Of a stretch of DNA of 64,000 bases, positions 48,915-60,000 are shown piece after piece (positions within the stretch are counted from its first letter, which is position 1; every line of letters begins with the position of its first letter). Source of the DNA: Porphyridium purpureum. Taxonomy: Eukaryota > Rhodophyta > Bangiophyceae > Porphyridiales > Porphyridiaceae. The stretch spans positions 4,588,001 through 4,652,000 of the forward strand of contig VRMN01000001.1 of NCBI GenBank assembly GCA_008690995.1, written 5' to 3'. A program made the position numbers and the translations under genes. A model generated the notes under the pieces. It did no database searches, was not told the origin of the DNA, and was given only the letters and a program-made list of their open reading frames with translations.

Positions 48915-50030
48915 CTACTGCTCAGGACTTTCCGGGGGAGTGCCGGGAACTCGTTCCTCATCATCGGATGCTCGCGGATCTGGAACACGTGCGTGCCTTC
49001 TCATGTCAAATTCCATGTCCTCGCTACCGTTTGACCGCGGGACAGCGTTACTCCCTTCATTAGCTCGTATACGATCTGAATCTGGACCTGGTGAACATGC
49101 CCGAGCTGAAGCAGATTCCAGAGGGATTGCACTCATGGTGCCGGCGATTGTACTGACCTGCACCGTTTGCCTCGCTGCAAAGACGAACATGTATTCGAAT
49201 ATGTCCAGATTGTCTTCGGCAAATGTTTGGCACAACAGCATGGGCTCACCACTTCTGTTAAAGAGCAAGCGGGCAGGACCATCTAGAGGCTCTCCAAAGT
49301 CAAGCGCAACTCGAAACGCCTTGTAGCTCACGGTAAGCTCCACTTCGTCTGGTGATGGCACGGCGAAATCTTCAAATTCATGAGGATCGAGACTCACCTC
49401 GGTTCGTATCGACGTGGAGCGAACTCCTCCAGCCTCATCAAGGAAGCTCCGCACTCGGACCCTTTCCTGCGTGAAACTGAATGTGACTTCGTTCATGCGA
49501 GATGAAAAGTTTGACAGAACGTCAAAGAGATGTCGGGGTCGCACCACAACGGCGGAAGAACACTCTGTAGCAGAAGTTGCGACGCGAAATATCTCGCGCC
49601 GGTCTTCAACTGGTACAATAAAAGAAGTCACAATGCCCGACTTCGAATAAAGCAGGAAAGAAACGTCACGCTCAGGACTGCACGACACGTCTAAGCGCCG
49701 CGCCGACATTGCGCTCTTCGCAACAGGGCCCAGCAGCACTGTCGATAGTGTGACGGCTACCGACGGAGCCCGCATGGAGTCCGTGAACACAGCTTGGTCA
49801 CCAGAGACAACTCCACCATGAAAGAAGGATGCGCGGAACGAGCATTCAAGACAAACAGAACACGCGGCATTGATGGTGCGCACCGTGAGACTACCCGCGA
49901 CAAAGTGCAACACGCACTCGGAGCCAATTTTCGAGCAGCAAGCAAGAACACGCGCGAAGGTGCGCACACGCTCGGACGCGTCAATCGTCACCGCAATCGG
50001 AGCCTTTTCGCGTTCCTGGGAACGTGACAT
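48915..50030 (-). CDS. RAD9: RAD9, 9-1-1 checkpoint clamp subunit
   Basis: A PCNA-like clamp subunit that, with RAD1 and HUS1, loads at damaged DNA and activates ATR signalling. The 371 residues match human RAD9A (391). Clamp domain 1 has LACCSKIGSECVLHFVAGSLTVRTINAACSV, equivalent to the SRIGDELYLEPLxxGLSLRTVNSSRSA segment. Domain 2 includes RPRHLFDVLSNFSSRMNEVTFSF, EVSLDPHEFEDFAV and LTVSYKAFRVALDFGEPL, and ends with a strand before about residue 265. A charged, Pro/Ser-rich tail follows, the place where the family is phosphorylated. The gene starts at ATG, is divergent from the VOC protein and convergent with TRAPPC10. Confidence 0.85.
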   Translation of the reverse strand: MSRSQEREKAPIAVTIDASERVRTFARVLACCSKIGSECVLHFVAGSLTVRTINAACSVCLECSFRASFFHGGVVSGDQAVFTDSMRAPSVAVTLSTVLLGPVAKSAMSARRLDVSCSPERDVSFLLYSKSGIVTSFIVPVEDRREIFRVATSATECSSAVVVRPRHLFDVLSNFSSRMNEVTFSFTQERVRVRSFLDEAGGVRSTSIRTEVSLDPHEFEDFAVPSPDEVELTVSYKAFRVALDFGEPLDGPARLLFNRSGEPMLLCQTFAEDNLDIFEYMFVFAARQTVQVSTIAGTMSAIPLESASARACSPGPDSDRIRANEGSNAVPRSNGSEDMEFDMRRHARVPDPRASDDEERVPGTPPESPEQ

Positions 50031-50278
50031 CGTGGACTCTCACCCATGCCCGACCTCAAAGGCCTGGCAAACTGAACCAATTTGTCTTTGCGTGCACCTT
50101 GTCTTTTTGACGTTCTCCCGTACGAGCTCCAGCCCTCGGCTCTTTCTTATCGTCTGGTGCGATCACGTGGCTGTGGGAGGCGCATTTCCTCGTGGATGCT
50201 AGCGAAGGCAAAGCCTACCAAAGTCCGCGCGCGAGCGACAACAACAACGCGACGCAGATTGGGAGGCGGCGTCTACAG

Positions 50279-50883
50279 ATGACGAGCCGCATCGGCACCA
50301 TACGAATTTTGCTGCTAGTGCGAGATGTCTCGGTCACCACTCGGTTCTTCACACTTGGGCTGGGTATGAAGGTATGTGAAGTATGCAGGTGCAAAGGCAC
50401 CAACGCTGTGCTCTTGCGAGAATGGATGTTAGGTTGGCGAAACTTTGAGGTATGATTCTTACTTTGTCGACATTATTTCGTTTGGTCCTGTGTTCGACTT
50501 GCGTTTAGTTGCAGCATCAGACGGACCGCTTCGCGCGACTCCAGTCACCAAATCTGACGACGATCGAGGTGTGTTCTGGCGATGGTGAAGCCTCGTGCAC
50601 CACAGGCTATTCACCCTTTCTCGTTTTTGAAGTCGAAGATATGGACAGCAAAATCCCCGCGCTTCTGTCAATGGGTGCGACTTTAGATGGACCGATACTT
50701 TACAAGGCGTACGGCAAGACCGCGGCGATGCGCTCTCCTTGTGGACATATGATAGGCCTGCGAGAGATAGCCGGGAACGCAGATGGTGTCGACGAGCGAA
50801 TCGCCGCTGGAGCAGCCGCACGGACGAGACTTAATGAGATGAAAGACAGTGATAGGGACCACGGTGGTGCGCGAGAAATTTAG
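50279..50883 (+). CDS. VOC-superfamily (glyoxalase-like) protein, one intron
   Basis: A small vicinal-oxygen-chelate protein of 155 residues after removal of a 137-nt intron (50372-50508; donor AAG/GTATGT, acceptor TTTAG/TTG, phase 0). Exon 1 (50279-50371) encodes MTSRIGTIRILLLVRDVSVTTRFFTLGLGMK, the first strand and helix of a glyoxalase fold. Exon 2 supplies TTIEVCSGDGEAS, SPFLVFEVEDMDSKIPALLSMGATLDGP and the final AAMRSPCGHMIGLRE strand. The typical first metal-binding His/Gln is not obvious near the start and the final Glu is present, so enzymatic activity is uncertain. It resembles plant and algal plastid glyoxalase-like proteins. It is divergent from RAD9. Confidence 0.78.
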
Positions 50884-51004
50884 GCAAAGTCCCGCAAGGG
50901 ATTGTCAAGAAGGGGAAGAGCAAAATTTTGGGGTCCCAATGGTTCTCTGCCCCTTCTGTGAATGTGCTTTCGTTTACTGCCGCCTGGGGTCGTTTCTCTT
51001 TTTG

Positions 51005-52054
51005 CTACATGGACTGATAAGACTGGTAGTACATAATCACGGGCCGCTCCTCAGCGCCCTCCCACAAGTCGTCAAAACCATTCTCCTTCTCCCAGGCTTC
51101 TTGCAAGGTTTTCGTCAACGCGCTCTGGACATCAAAACGATTCTGGACCTGCTCTCTAAATCCAATTCTATACTCCTTCGTCTCTGCGCCCGTTCGCACG
51201 CGAAGATCGAAGCCAAGCCGGTCCAAACTCATGATATCAACCTGGTCGGCATCGTCCACACCAATGAAGACCCTAACCAAAGTGTTTAACTCCTCCTTCT
51301 TCTCCCTGTTCATGAGGGCAATAATACCCGGCGCATCAAAAGCCAGCGGGTCTGGTGTAGCTTCTGTAAACTTTCCAGGTTCAACCCACGTAGCCGAGAC
51401 ACCAAAGCCCCCCACAAAGTAAATGTCGTTCACCTCCATGTGATAGAATTGGAACTTCCCTTCGACACTGAGCGCCTGCTCGGCGTGAGGGTGGAAGTAA
51501 ATGTAAGTGTCTTTCAGCTCTTCCGCCTCTTTGTCATCGAGCGGCTTCAATGCACCAACGAGAGTGCATCGTCCGCCTCCCTGTCCACTGTTCGAAACGG
51601 GCTGACAGAACAACGAGCACAGTGGATTGGCTCTCAGATTACGTGTGTGCGCAGCGTTCTTGGCCAGTAAAAACACAGGGGATCCGGCGTCATTCAAGAT
51701 GTAGTCCACATGAGAACCGAAAGGATGGCCATCGTGCTTCTCGGACGCCGTGCACAGCGTTCCTGTGCGACACACGTGCGCTACAGTACGAGCTCGCTCT
51801 CCAAGCGTGAGCTTATGCGGAATGTTGTCATTGCGATACGGCTGGTCTTGATTCTGCGTCGCTAGCTCTGCCCCTTGGACCTGCATCGCGGGAAGAACGC
51901 GAGCACCGCGAACAGCACGAGGTCGATGTGGCGCAACATGGTCGCCACGAGCTCTGCGAAATCCGGAAGGGGACACACCAGCGATAATTCCAGTCGGAGA
52001 AGAAGCACGTGTACCCTGCACGGGTGTGACGCCAAGGAACGCAAACATCATCAT
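51005..52054 (-). CDS. FMN-binding split-barrel / DUF2470 protein (GluBP type)
   Basis: 349 residues. The first 60 (FAFLGVTPVQGTRASSPTG..., Arg/Ala/Pro-rich, almost no acidic residues) look like a plastid transit peptide. The PNPOx-like split barrel spans about 85-235, with KLTLGERARTVAHVCRTGTLCT, HPFGSHVDYILNDAGSPVFLL and LFCQPVSNSGQGGGRCTLVG. A C-terminal DUF2470-type domain (about 245-335) follows, with APGIIALMNREKKEELNTLVRVF and VDIMSLDRLGFDLRVR. This architecture is that of HugZ-related plastid proteins such as plant glutamyl-tRNA-reductase-binding protein, which links tetrapyrrole synthesis to the thylakoid. The initiator is the first ATG of a three-ATG run; the GTG before it is ignored. 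Confidence 0.82.
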   Translation of the reverse strand: MMMFAFLGVTPVQGTRASSPTGIIAGVSPSGFRRARGDHVAPHRPRAVRGARVLPAMQVQGAELATQNQDQPYRNDNIPHKLTLGERARTVAHVCRTGTLCTASEKHDGHPFGSHVDYILNDAGSPVFLLAKNAAHTRNLRANPLCSLFCQPVSNSGQGGGRCTLVGALKPLDDKEAEELKDTYIYFHPHAEQALSVEGKFQFYHMEVNDIYFVGGFGVSATWVEPGKFTEATPDPLAFDAPGIIALMNREKKEELNTLVRVFIGVDDADQVDIMSLDRLGFDLRVRTGAETKEYRIGFREQVQNRFDVQSALTKTLQEAWEKENGFDDLWEGAEERPVIMYYQSYQSM

Positions 52055-52420
52055 CACTGCCAGGGTGTGCAGATTAGCGATTCCCTTCTGCAGCCACTGC
52101 CCAGCAAGGTCGGAAGCGAGGGGGAGGCACGTCTATCTTCGGAGGCTCAGCGCCTGGGAACACGGTCACTCGCGCGCAGGGAACAGCTGCCGCGCGGCTC
52201 TTTCCCCTTCCGATGATGAATGTGCGATAAACGAGAATGGCACGCTCGCCAACCCCACCGGCGAGAAGCAGGGCTAGAAACTTTCATTCTGAATTTCGTA
52301 CTAGTAAATCTTCACGATTTCATAATCAGTGTACAGCGATCTCAGGAGGTCTTGCTCACGGCGGCATGCGAGACTGGCGGCTTGGGCACGCCGCTGATGC
52401 TACGCTCATCGCGTCACTCA
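52055..52420. other. Intergenic region, two minus-strand genes
   Basis: About 365 bases upstream of the GluBP-type gene and downstream of the LOG-type gene. It contains GTGTACAGC near 52330, a partial form of the promoter motif. Two short frames here are not convincing genes. Confidence 0.45.
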
Positions 52421-53267
52421 TTACTTGCGGGAAGTCTCCGCGTGTTGCGAGAGTCTCTCGGAGGTTTGAGCGGCCACCTCCCAATCCGACTGCAACTCTC
52501 GAATATGGCCCAACATGCCACCAGAGTGAATCGTGTGCAAGTCTGATTTAGCCACGACCGCGGGCTCGTGATTCTCGATGAAATCAATAGCCTCTGCTGG
52601 ACTTTCGCAAAACATGTACGCGTCCTTCATTCGCTCCGATATGAAGCCAGCTTCCTGAGTGCTCCGCAAGAACGTTTCAAGGCCCGAATAGAATCCCGCA
52701 ACATTCAAAAAGACGAGCGGTTTGTTGTGCAAGCCGAGCTGTCTCCAGCTCAAGGCTTCAAACGCTTCCTCCAGCGTCCCGAGACCCCCGGGAAGGCAAA
52801 TAATCGCCTCGCAGCGATCCAGGAGGCCCTGTTTGCGGTCGCGCATGTCCTCCGTTACGGTGACATGTCTCAGATTGCCGGACTCGTTCACCTTGTGAAA
52901 CATTTTCGGAATCACGGCGTCTACCGCGCCGCCTGCTTGCACTCCTCCATCTGTGGCGGCGCCCATCAGTCCCGTACGCCCGCCTCCATTGAGCTGAACC
53001 CAACCTCTGCGCGCAATGAGCTGGACGTTGTGAGGGCACGGATACAGAAGCAAAGGTCAGTCATGCGCTCATGAAGTAAATGTGAAGAGCAGCGGCGCCC
53101 TACCTTGTTTGAAAACGTACCATTCCGAGCTCGTGGGCAGCCTCGAAGAAGACCCGGTCGATGTGGCTGCTCGACGAGGCGTACACCGTGACGACGCGTC
53201 GTGAGGCCGTGGCCGTGGCCGCTGCGCTGGCTTCTGCCATCTCCGGAACTTCTTCATCCGGTGGCAT
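52421..53267 (-). CDS. LOG-family phosphoribohydrolase, one intron
   Basis: Rossmann-fold lysine-decarboxylase-like protein of the LOG family, which releases free cytokinin bases from nucleoside monophosphates in plants and acts on AMP-like substrates elsewhere. Exon 1 (53267-53121) encodes RRVVTVYASSSSHIDRVFFEAAHELGM. A 100-nt intron (53120-53021; donor ATG/GTACGT, acceptor TCCAG/CTC, phase 0) separates it from LIARRGWVQLNGGGRTGLMGA. The catalytic LPGGLGTLEE motif with EDMRDRK before it is complete. From the ATG at 53267 it has 248 residues; an earlier ATG at 53456 would add 63 residues. It is divergent from the TLC gene. Confidence 0.85.
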
Positions 53268-53594
53268 GGTTGCAAGAGCACGCAGCTCGAAAGAGCAGAC
53301 GGCGAGATGTTGCGGGATGTCGCGAGCAGTGGAGCGCGCGAAGTGGATCGCGAGTGGCTGCACCAACCACGCGCGTGAAGCTTCCGCACCTTCACGCCAA
53401 TGAAGTACAGCGTGGCGTCGCAGTGGGTTTGGCGTCGCTCGCACACTGTACACCATGTCCCACGCCCAAAATAGATCGCATTGGAAGGCGAATTGCGAGA
53501 GCCGTGCCAGGTGGAAAAGCGAAGCGCCTCAAGACGGCAGGCGTCGATGCGCGGGACGACAGAGGAGCGCTCACCGGACGAGGGAGAACCAAGC
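53268..53594. other. Divergent promoter region, LOG / TLC
   Basis: About 330 bases with ACTGTAC at 53445-53451. Part of it could encode the longer LOG N-terminus if the ATG at 53456 is used. Confidence 0.5.
53445..53451 (+). promoter_or_regulatory. Candidate promoter motif ACTGTAC
   Basis: An exact heptamer 145-180 bases from both divergent start codons, the same spacing range as at several other genes of the window. Its presence here argues mildly for the shorter LOG start. Confidence 0.35.
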
Positions 53595-54503
53595 ATGGAC
53601 ATCGGGATCCGCGCGTATGCTGCTTTCGAGCGCATCGATGACTCGCTCACGTACGCCGAGGCGCTGCTGTACTCGGCGGCGTTTTGGCTCGCAGTCGCGT
53701 TGTTCTGGGCCATCGTCCTGCTGGCCTCCAAAACGTACCGCACGATGGACGCTCCGGTGAAAGCCGAGTGTGTCTCGTACGTCAACTCGAGCATTCATGC
53801 GTTGCACGCGTGCATCACTTCGCTCTATGTTGTGTTTGGCGAGGAAGACCTGTATGAAGGGAAGCCCATGGCCACGTTGTCCTTTTGGCGGGGAGCGCTT
53901 CTTTTCACCATGGGCTATTTCCTGGCGGACTGCGTCATTGTTCTACTCTTCTTCAAGCGATTTGACCGAAAGGTGGAGACCCTCCTGCAGCACGTGCGCA
54001 ACGTGATCGCCACGCAATGGGGATCGGTTGCGCATCACGCATGCGCCTTGTTGACGGCGCATTGGGTTTTGCATGAAGGCTCGTACTTTGCGCAGCTTTG
54101 GATCGCGGGCACAGAAGCCACCGAGCTTTCAACTTTTTTCGTGAATATGCGTTGGTTTGCAAGTCATACTCTCCGACGAGACAGCGGTCTGTACGTCGTC
54201 ATTGGGTTGACCATGATGGTCACCTTTGTGACAACTCGGCTTGTGTTGTATCCAGCATTCCTGATTTGGATGTTTCAGAATCCTGCGCTCGAGCAATATG
54301 GTCTCCCTGACACAAAGATGGGCGCCATGTTGCTTGGAGTGACGGGGGCGGTTGCGACAACCACAGTGTCACTCTTGAATGTGTACTGGTCGTACCGTAT
54401 GATTTTGGGCGCGGTGAAGATCTTGTTCGGCAAGGGCAAGAGCACGGGCAAATCCACTTCCGTCTCGACCTCATCCGAGCAATCCGGGAAAAAGGATTTG
54501 TGA
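53595..54503 (+). CDS. TLC-domain multi-pass membrane protein (TLCD4 type)
   Basis: 302 residues from the ATG of MDIGIRAYAAF; an ATG 16 codons upstream is also possible. Several hydrophobic helices form a TRAM-LAG1-CLN8 domain (about 45-265), including LYSAAFWLAVALFWAIVLLA and LFTMGYFLADCVIVLLF. TLC hallmarks are the AHHACALL di-histidine helix and TELSTFFVNMRWF, matching the ELSTPFxNxRWF segment of TLCD/TMEM56 proteins. The ceramide-synthase Lag motif is not complete, so a lipid-sensing or lipid-remodelling role in the ER or plasma membrane is more likely than acyl transfer. The tail is Lys/Ser-rich and ends KKDL, possibly an ER-retrieval signal. Confidence 0.8.
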   Translation: MDIGIRAYAAFERIDDSLTYAEALLYSAAFWLAVALFWAIVLLASKTYRTMDAPVKAECVSYVNSSIHALHACITSLYVVFGEEDLYEGKPMATLSFWRGALLFTMGYFLADCVIVLLFFKRFDRKVETLLQHVRNVIATQWGSVAHHACALLTAHWVLHEGSYFAQLWIAGTEATELSTFFVNMRWFASHTLRRDSGLYVVIGLTMMVTFVTTRLVLYPAFLIWMFQNPALEQYGLPDTKMGAMLLGVTGAVATTTVSLLNVYWSYRMILGAVKILFGKGKSTGKSTSVSTSSEQSGKKDL

Positions 54504-54594
54504 GTGCTACTTGAGTTTCCGGTGGGTTCAGACTCGAAAACGAAAGAAAGATGATAATTTTTTTCCCCTTCTCTCTGGAAAGCAGATTCAAGAC

Positions 54595-56654
54595 TCAGCC
54601 AATTAATCCGTTTCCGATCGGATCCAGGCACGTTTGAATAACCAAATCCACAAGTGCCTCCAACCTTGCTGCGGCGTGCTCCGTCTGTGACCTGTTGCAC
54701 CGAATCTCCGAATAATACTTTAACTTGGGCTCGGTTCCACTGGCGCGCAACGAAATCTCAACATTGGAGTCTCCCGGGACCAAAGAGTCTCCATTTTCCA
54801 AAGGCAGGGCGATTCGAAACGTTACAAATTGTGACGACGCATTCGATGGAAGCTTAGCCTGCCCGTCTGGTTCCATCGTGTCCGTTCCTCTCGTCAAATC
54901 GCGAACACTGATTACGCTAGCATCACCGAATGTGGATGGAAATCCTCGCTTGCGCAGCTCAGTCATGATGCGAGTGACTTGGGAAGGATCCTTACACAGC
55001 AAATAATGGTTTCGACTGATATGATAGCCGTACGAGTCGTAGAATTTCCTCAAATACGCTAGAAGCGTACTGCTTCGCTTGTCCAGCTCACCGATCAGCT
55101 CATACATTACTGCAAGCGCCGAAATACCGTCCTTATCATGCACAGCAGTCGAACACATGAATCCTATGGCTTCCTCATAGGCGAATAGCGGAACCAGGCC
55201 AGACCTTTTGCATTCAAGCACTTTTGCAGCTATCCATTTGAAGCCTGTGAGCGTTTCGATGCATTGAAAGCCCTCGACGCGAGCCATCTCAGCAAGCGCC
55301 TTAGAGCTGACTGTCGACCTCACCATGCAAAATGTGTCGTTCTCAAGACCAACCGGGCGCTTACTCCACAGCCAAGCCGCAAACAGAGCTGCCATTTCGT
55401 TGCCATTGAAAACGTACCAATTGCCGACTCCATCAGGGGTACCCACACGCTCAGCAACTGAAAACCGATCTGCATCAGGATCGTTAGCGAAGATGTACCG
55501 ACATCCATGTCTGTCTGCCGTTTGTATTGCGAGTTGCAAAGCACCCTTACCTTCTTCCGGATTCGGAAACTTAACCCTATTCCGAGAAGCGCCCACAATG
55601 GCACCCAGGAAAACGTAAGGAGGATGCAAGAAAGCCAGAAAAACAAACAAACAAACAGAAAAAAAACAACGCAACTTCAAGCGTCAGCATATGTTCTGAA
55701 ACACCAACAGCGGTCTTCCGGCAAGAAGATTGCCATCGTGTGTTGCCTCTTTCAGATACAGAAAATCATGGATACTTACGTTGGAAAGTCGGGATTCGGT
55801 TCAACCTGCTCAACAACAGGAACTAAGGCGGGAAATCCAAACGATGAGCAAAGCGTTCTTACGAAGTACTCCCCTACGCCGTGAAATGCGGTGTAAACGA
55901 CCCTTGGTGCTACCGCATTGTCTTGTTGGGGTCGAAAACGAAGTGACTCAACCATGACGCGCACATAAAGTTGCATCACTTCCTCTGTCGGCGAGCTCAC
56001 AAGAGAGTCACTCAACAGATTTTCAATCGATTTCGGGACATAGTCTCGCCACGGGTGAAGGTTTGCAGAAATCGCATCCTCAATGGCTGTATCGTGCGGA
56101 CTGTTGATCTGGCAGCCATTTTCCAAATAAAGCTTGTAGCCGTTGTCGGTGGCAGGATTATGGCTTGCAGTAATCATAATCCCGGCTACACACTCCTTTG
56201 CCAACACTGTCATTGCCAGCAGTGGTGTTGCCACGAATCTTGAATGCAGGTGCACGCGAACCCCGTCCTCCAGAAGCACGGTGCTGACAGTTGCCGCGAA
56301 TTCGGTCGAATGGTGTCTTGAGTCGTATCCGACTGCAATGCCACGCTGCTTCACTTTCTCAACACCGTAAAGATGATAGAGGAAAGAAAGGACGCCCTGC
56401 GTTGTCTGGAACACTGTGACGTGATTCATGCGATCGTAGCCGCATCCCATTTTGGCCCGCAGTCCAGCAGTGCCGAACGCGAGGCGCTGCGTGAGGCGGT
56501 TCGAGATCTCTGCCATGCGATCAGCATGGGGCGGCTTATCTGTATCTCGGAGCTCGGAGCTCCACTGGCGCGCCTCGGTCGCGGACCACTCGCCTCGGTC
56601 CAGAGCAAGAAACTGCTCCAGAAGAGTGAGCATGGTGGAAGTCGCAAGCGCCAT
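54595..56654 (-). CDS. PGM2: Phosphoglucomutase-2 / phosphopentomutase, one intron
   Basis: Interconverts hexose or pentose 1- and 5/6-phosphates. Exon 1 (56654-55780) and exon 2 (55576-54595) flank a 203-nt intron with donor AAC/GTAAGT and acceptor AATAG/GGT. Joined they encode 618 residues, close to PGM2 (612). The phosphoserine loop is ITASHNPATDNGYK, the metal loop NDPDADRFSVAER lies just after the splice, the sugar loop reads AYEEAIGFM, and the C-terminal phosphate-binding RASGTEPKLK is present. LAFGTAGLRAKMG at the start is typical of PGM2/PMM-type rather than PGM1. It supplies glucose-1-phosphate for UDP-glucose and floridean starch or salvages ribose-phosphate. The ATG is seven codons inside an open frame that begins with GTG. 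Confidence 0.93.
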
Positions 56655-57036
56655 TGAAGTGCGGCAGACTGTCACAGTCCCCTCCGTGAACGGACGATGT
56701 GGACACCGGGTGTCATCGATTCCTCGTCACGACTTCCGCGATCTCACCGGTTTTCGGAAAGTAACTGTCGCGCATGAATCTCGCACAAACCCTGGGGGAA
56801 GCTGCAGCGGTGTAAGTACCCGGACGTGGTGAATCGCGTTCAGCGTCGGTTTCGTCACGCCACTCGCGCCGCGCAGCCAAGCAGAAGAGAGGAGTCGTCA
56901 CGGTGTCAAGTCATTTACAAAAAAGGCACTTCCGAAGGATGACAGGAAACCCTGCCGTAAACGCCGCGTGTGACGCTGTATTCGCCACTGCAATGGTGGT
57001 TCCGGTTGGACTGCTCCCGGGCGTCGGCCGCAGCAT
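56655..57036. other. Intergenic region, two minus-strand genes
   Basis: About 380 bases between the PGM2 start and the formin stop. No gene, RNA or exact copy of the ACTGTAC motif was seen. Confidence 0.5.
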
Positions 57037-60000
57037 CTAGCTCGACTCTGGCACGGGGTTGAACTTTACGGTGGCGGTACGACTTGGAGCACGCGCATCC
57101 GCCTGTGCCTGTGCTGGCGGAGGAGCAGGCGGCGGAATTCTTCCACTGCACGCTCCTGCCGACGGTGGTGGCGGTGGTGGCGGCGGCGCCGGCACAGCAA
57201 CGCCGACGCTAGCGGTGCTCGTATGCATGAACGGCGCCGGCGGAGGCGGCGGTATCTGAAGACCAGGCACAAGACTCGGTCCGTTCGCTTTTGAATCCGC
57301 GTCGTTGTCAAAGTTCAGGCTACGTGGCGCGATCCGGTTCGTCACTATTCGCTGTGTGCGAACCACAGCGACGCTTTCCGGCGTAATGCGTGTCTGCGGG
57401 GTCGTGTCATCAAACCACCACTGAGCCCCAGCGTCATTAAAAATGGGCTGGCTAAGAACTTCCATGTACGCAGTCTTGCACTGCTTGACAAAGATGGCAA
57501 TGGCCCCGAATATTTCCTCCGGCCCGGTTCCGGAGCGAGAACTCGGGAGAAACATGAGCAGTAACTTCACAGCGTCCTCCAAGTCCAGCACCAAGCCACG
57601 GAGATCAACTTCCAAGGGTTCAATGGTGCGCAAAAACTCATCCATCGTTCTCTGAAATTCAGGCATTGTCTTGCCTGCTTTGCAAATGTCCTTTTCTCGG
57701 CGAACACATCCCAAGGCGGTTTCCAGTTCACGAAACTCTGCCACAGTAGCCCTGGAGTCAATTTTTGACGCCCGATGCACCGTGCCAATGCAATCGATGA
57801 AACTGAAAAGTTCAGGGCGATGAGCTCGCATCACCGCGACCGCATAATGGAGCAGTGAAGACTTGCGATCTGATGTGAGGATAAGAGCCATGGTTGGTAA
57901 GTCAAGCACAGAAAAGCCATTCGCATTCCCTTTCGACGAGCCTTCGTTGAGGTAGTTGCCTAGCGCCAGGCAAAATTCAAGAACGTGGAAAAACGGATCT
58001 GCATCAAAGATTTCTTCACATGCCTTCAGAACCGTCCGGGCTTGAATCTTCAAAAGATGGAATTCACTTTCAAACGTGTTGACCGTCCGCAGGCACTCGA
58101 CCTTGCGGCGTACACGCTCGAGTCGCGACATGTGAACGTAGAACCTTTCCGGCTCGAGCAAGTCATCATCGTTGCCCTGATACTCAAGCATCCTACCTTC
58201 ATCTTCGCTGTTCGGCAAGATTGACACGAGAATGTCGATTTCCTCGCTTGTAAAAGCATACGCGTCACCTCTGACAATGGCCCTCTCGATATACTCGAGC
58301 GAAAGATGTTTCAGCCGCTTCATGGAGATCTCAATATTGCGTGCTGTCTTTGAGTCCAAAACTTGAAGTTGTTTACCTCGGCTCAGGATCGATTCGGCCC
58401 GGGCAAAGGTAGACTTCCCAGAATTTGTTGAGAAGTGCGTGTTCAACTCATCCCAGGAAGAAATGCACCAGGCATCCTGACGAATCTGTGTCCAGACAGA
58501 TCCGCGCAAGTATCGAACAGGAATTTTTGTCCAGTGAAAGCGCTTCAAAGCAGGCATATCTCCCCGACCTTCAGTTTCTAAGTCTTTGCCTTGACCAATC
58601 ACAATACGCCGTGCGGGACGCTGCCGCTGGACTGAGCGGTTCTTGTCAGCGCTCGCAAGCTTAAAAGTATCCTCGTCGGCTGCACCTCGACCTCCTCCCA
58701 AAGTACCAGGTAAGCACTGCACCTCGTTCTCACTTACTTTGACCACTTTTTGCGTTTGTGTAGCCAAACTTGGGTTCGTGCCCTTTGGGTACTCAAACGA
58801 TGCAAAAGTGTTCAATTGCGATGATGGAATAAGGCGGTCGAGCTTCTGCGCCAACTGCTCCAGCTCTAGCCCGTCCAACTCCGCTTTTCGTTCCGGATTG
58901 CGCAGAAGCTCGCGGAATAGCCGAAGCTCTTCAGGAGATAATCCTTGCGATTCTTTCAGGTCGACATTTTCTTTTCGCATACGTGCCATCTGCTCCTCAA
59001 GATATTGGTTCTTGGTCTTGAGGGAGTCCAGCTCATCGAGTATGTCATCGAGGTCAGGTTCTGAGCGACGACTTAGTTGCGGACTGCGTCGCGTATACTC
59101 GGCATCCAGGTTCAGTGCGCGCTCGCGCGCGGCATCGTCAACCTCCCAGTCCTCTCCCCACTTTGCAAGCTTCACTTCAGTGCATTCCGACCACAACCTG
59201 TGCTTGGAGGACCCGTCAAGAGAGAAGTAATCATCCCGGTACTGCAGCACTTTGAACCGAAAGTCATGTTCAATCAGGCTCGTCCTCAGAACAAGCCGCA
59301 AGTCCCAGCAGTGGCCGGGGTTCCACTTCAGGGCCAGAGCATTTTCGGGGTTCCAGTTTCCGAGTTCATGAGGTTCCCCCAACAGGTACAGCATCTGGCC
59401 AAAAGCAAGCTTGCAATTGATCCGGTAGCGTGCTTTGAAGAATCCATCGTTCAAAACCGTTTCCCCAAGATTCGTATCTACATCTTGAATCTGAGCGCGG
59501 CGGTTGAAGCGGTTCTCCCAACGCAAAGACTTCCATTCCCCAGGTATGGCAGCAAAGTACTTATACTCAAACTCGTTCACGCGTGACGTATCAATCTCGA
59601 TACTCGTTTTCCAGAAAAACTCATTCGTTGTCTCGTCCTGAACGCAGGTGAGCGGTCTTGCCTCTGCAACCTTCCAGCTCGCGAGCTCAGGAATGCTTCC
59701 AATGACGAAAACCTGCTCAAGGTGTTGGGTCAGAAACGATACGCTGAAGCTGATTGTTATGCGCATCGAAATGTTATCGCCCTCATCCTCAGAAACGGGC
59801 GAGGCAGGACGGTTCGGTGCAAGCTCATGACCTGTAGCGTATTTGACTGATTCGCGAAGCTGTCTTTCAGCCGAAGCTGTGTACTTGTCCAGCGAGTCTC
59901 GCTGGCTCCGAGGCGAGAGGGAGAGTACGGCACTTTCCATACTGTTTCTCTTTGAAGAGCTATCCGATGTCGAGGACGTATCCGAGCCAATACAATGCTG

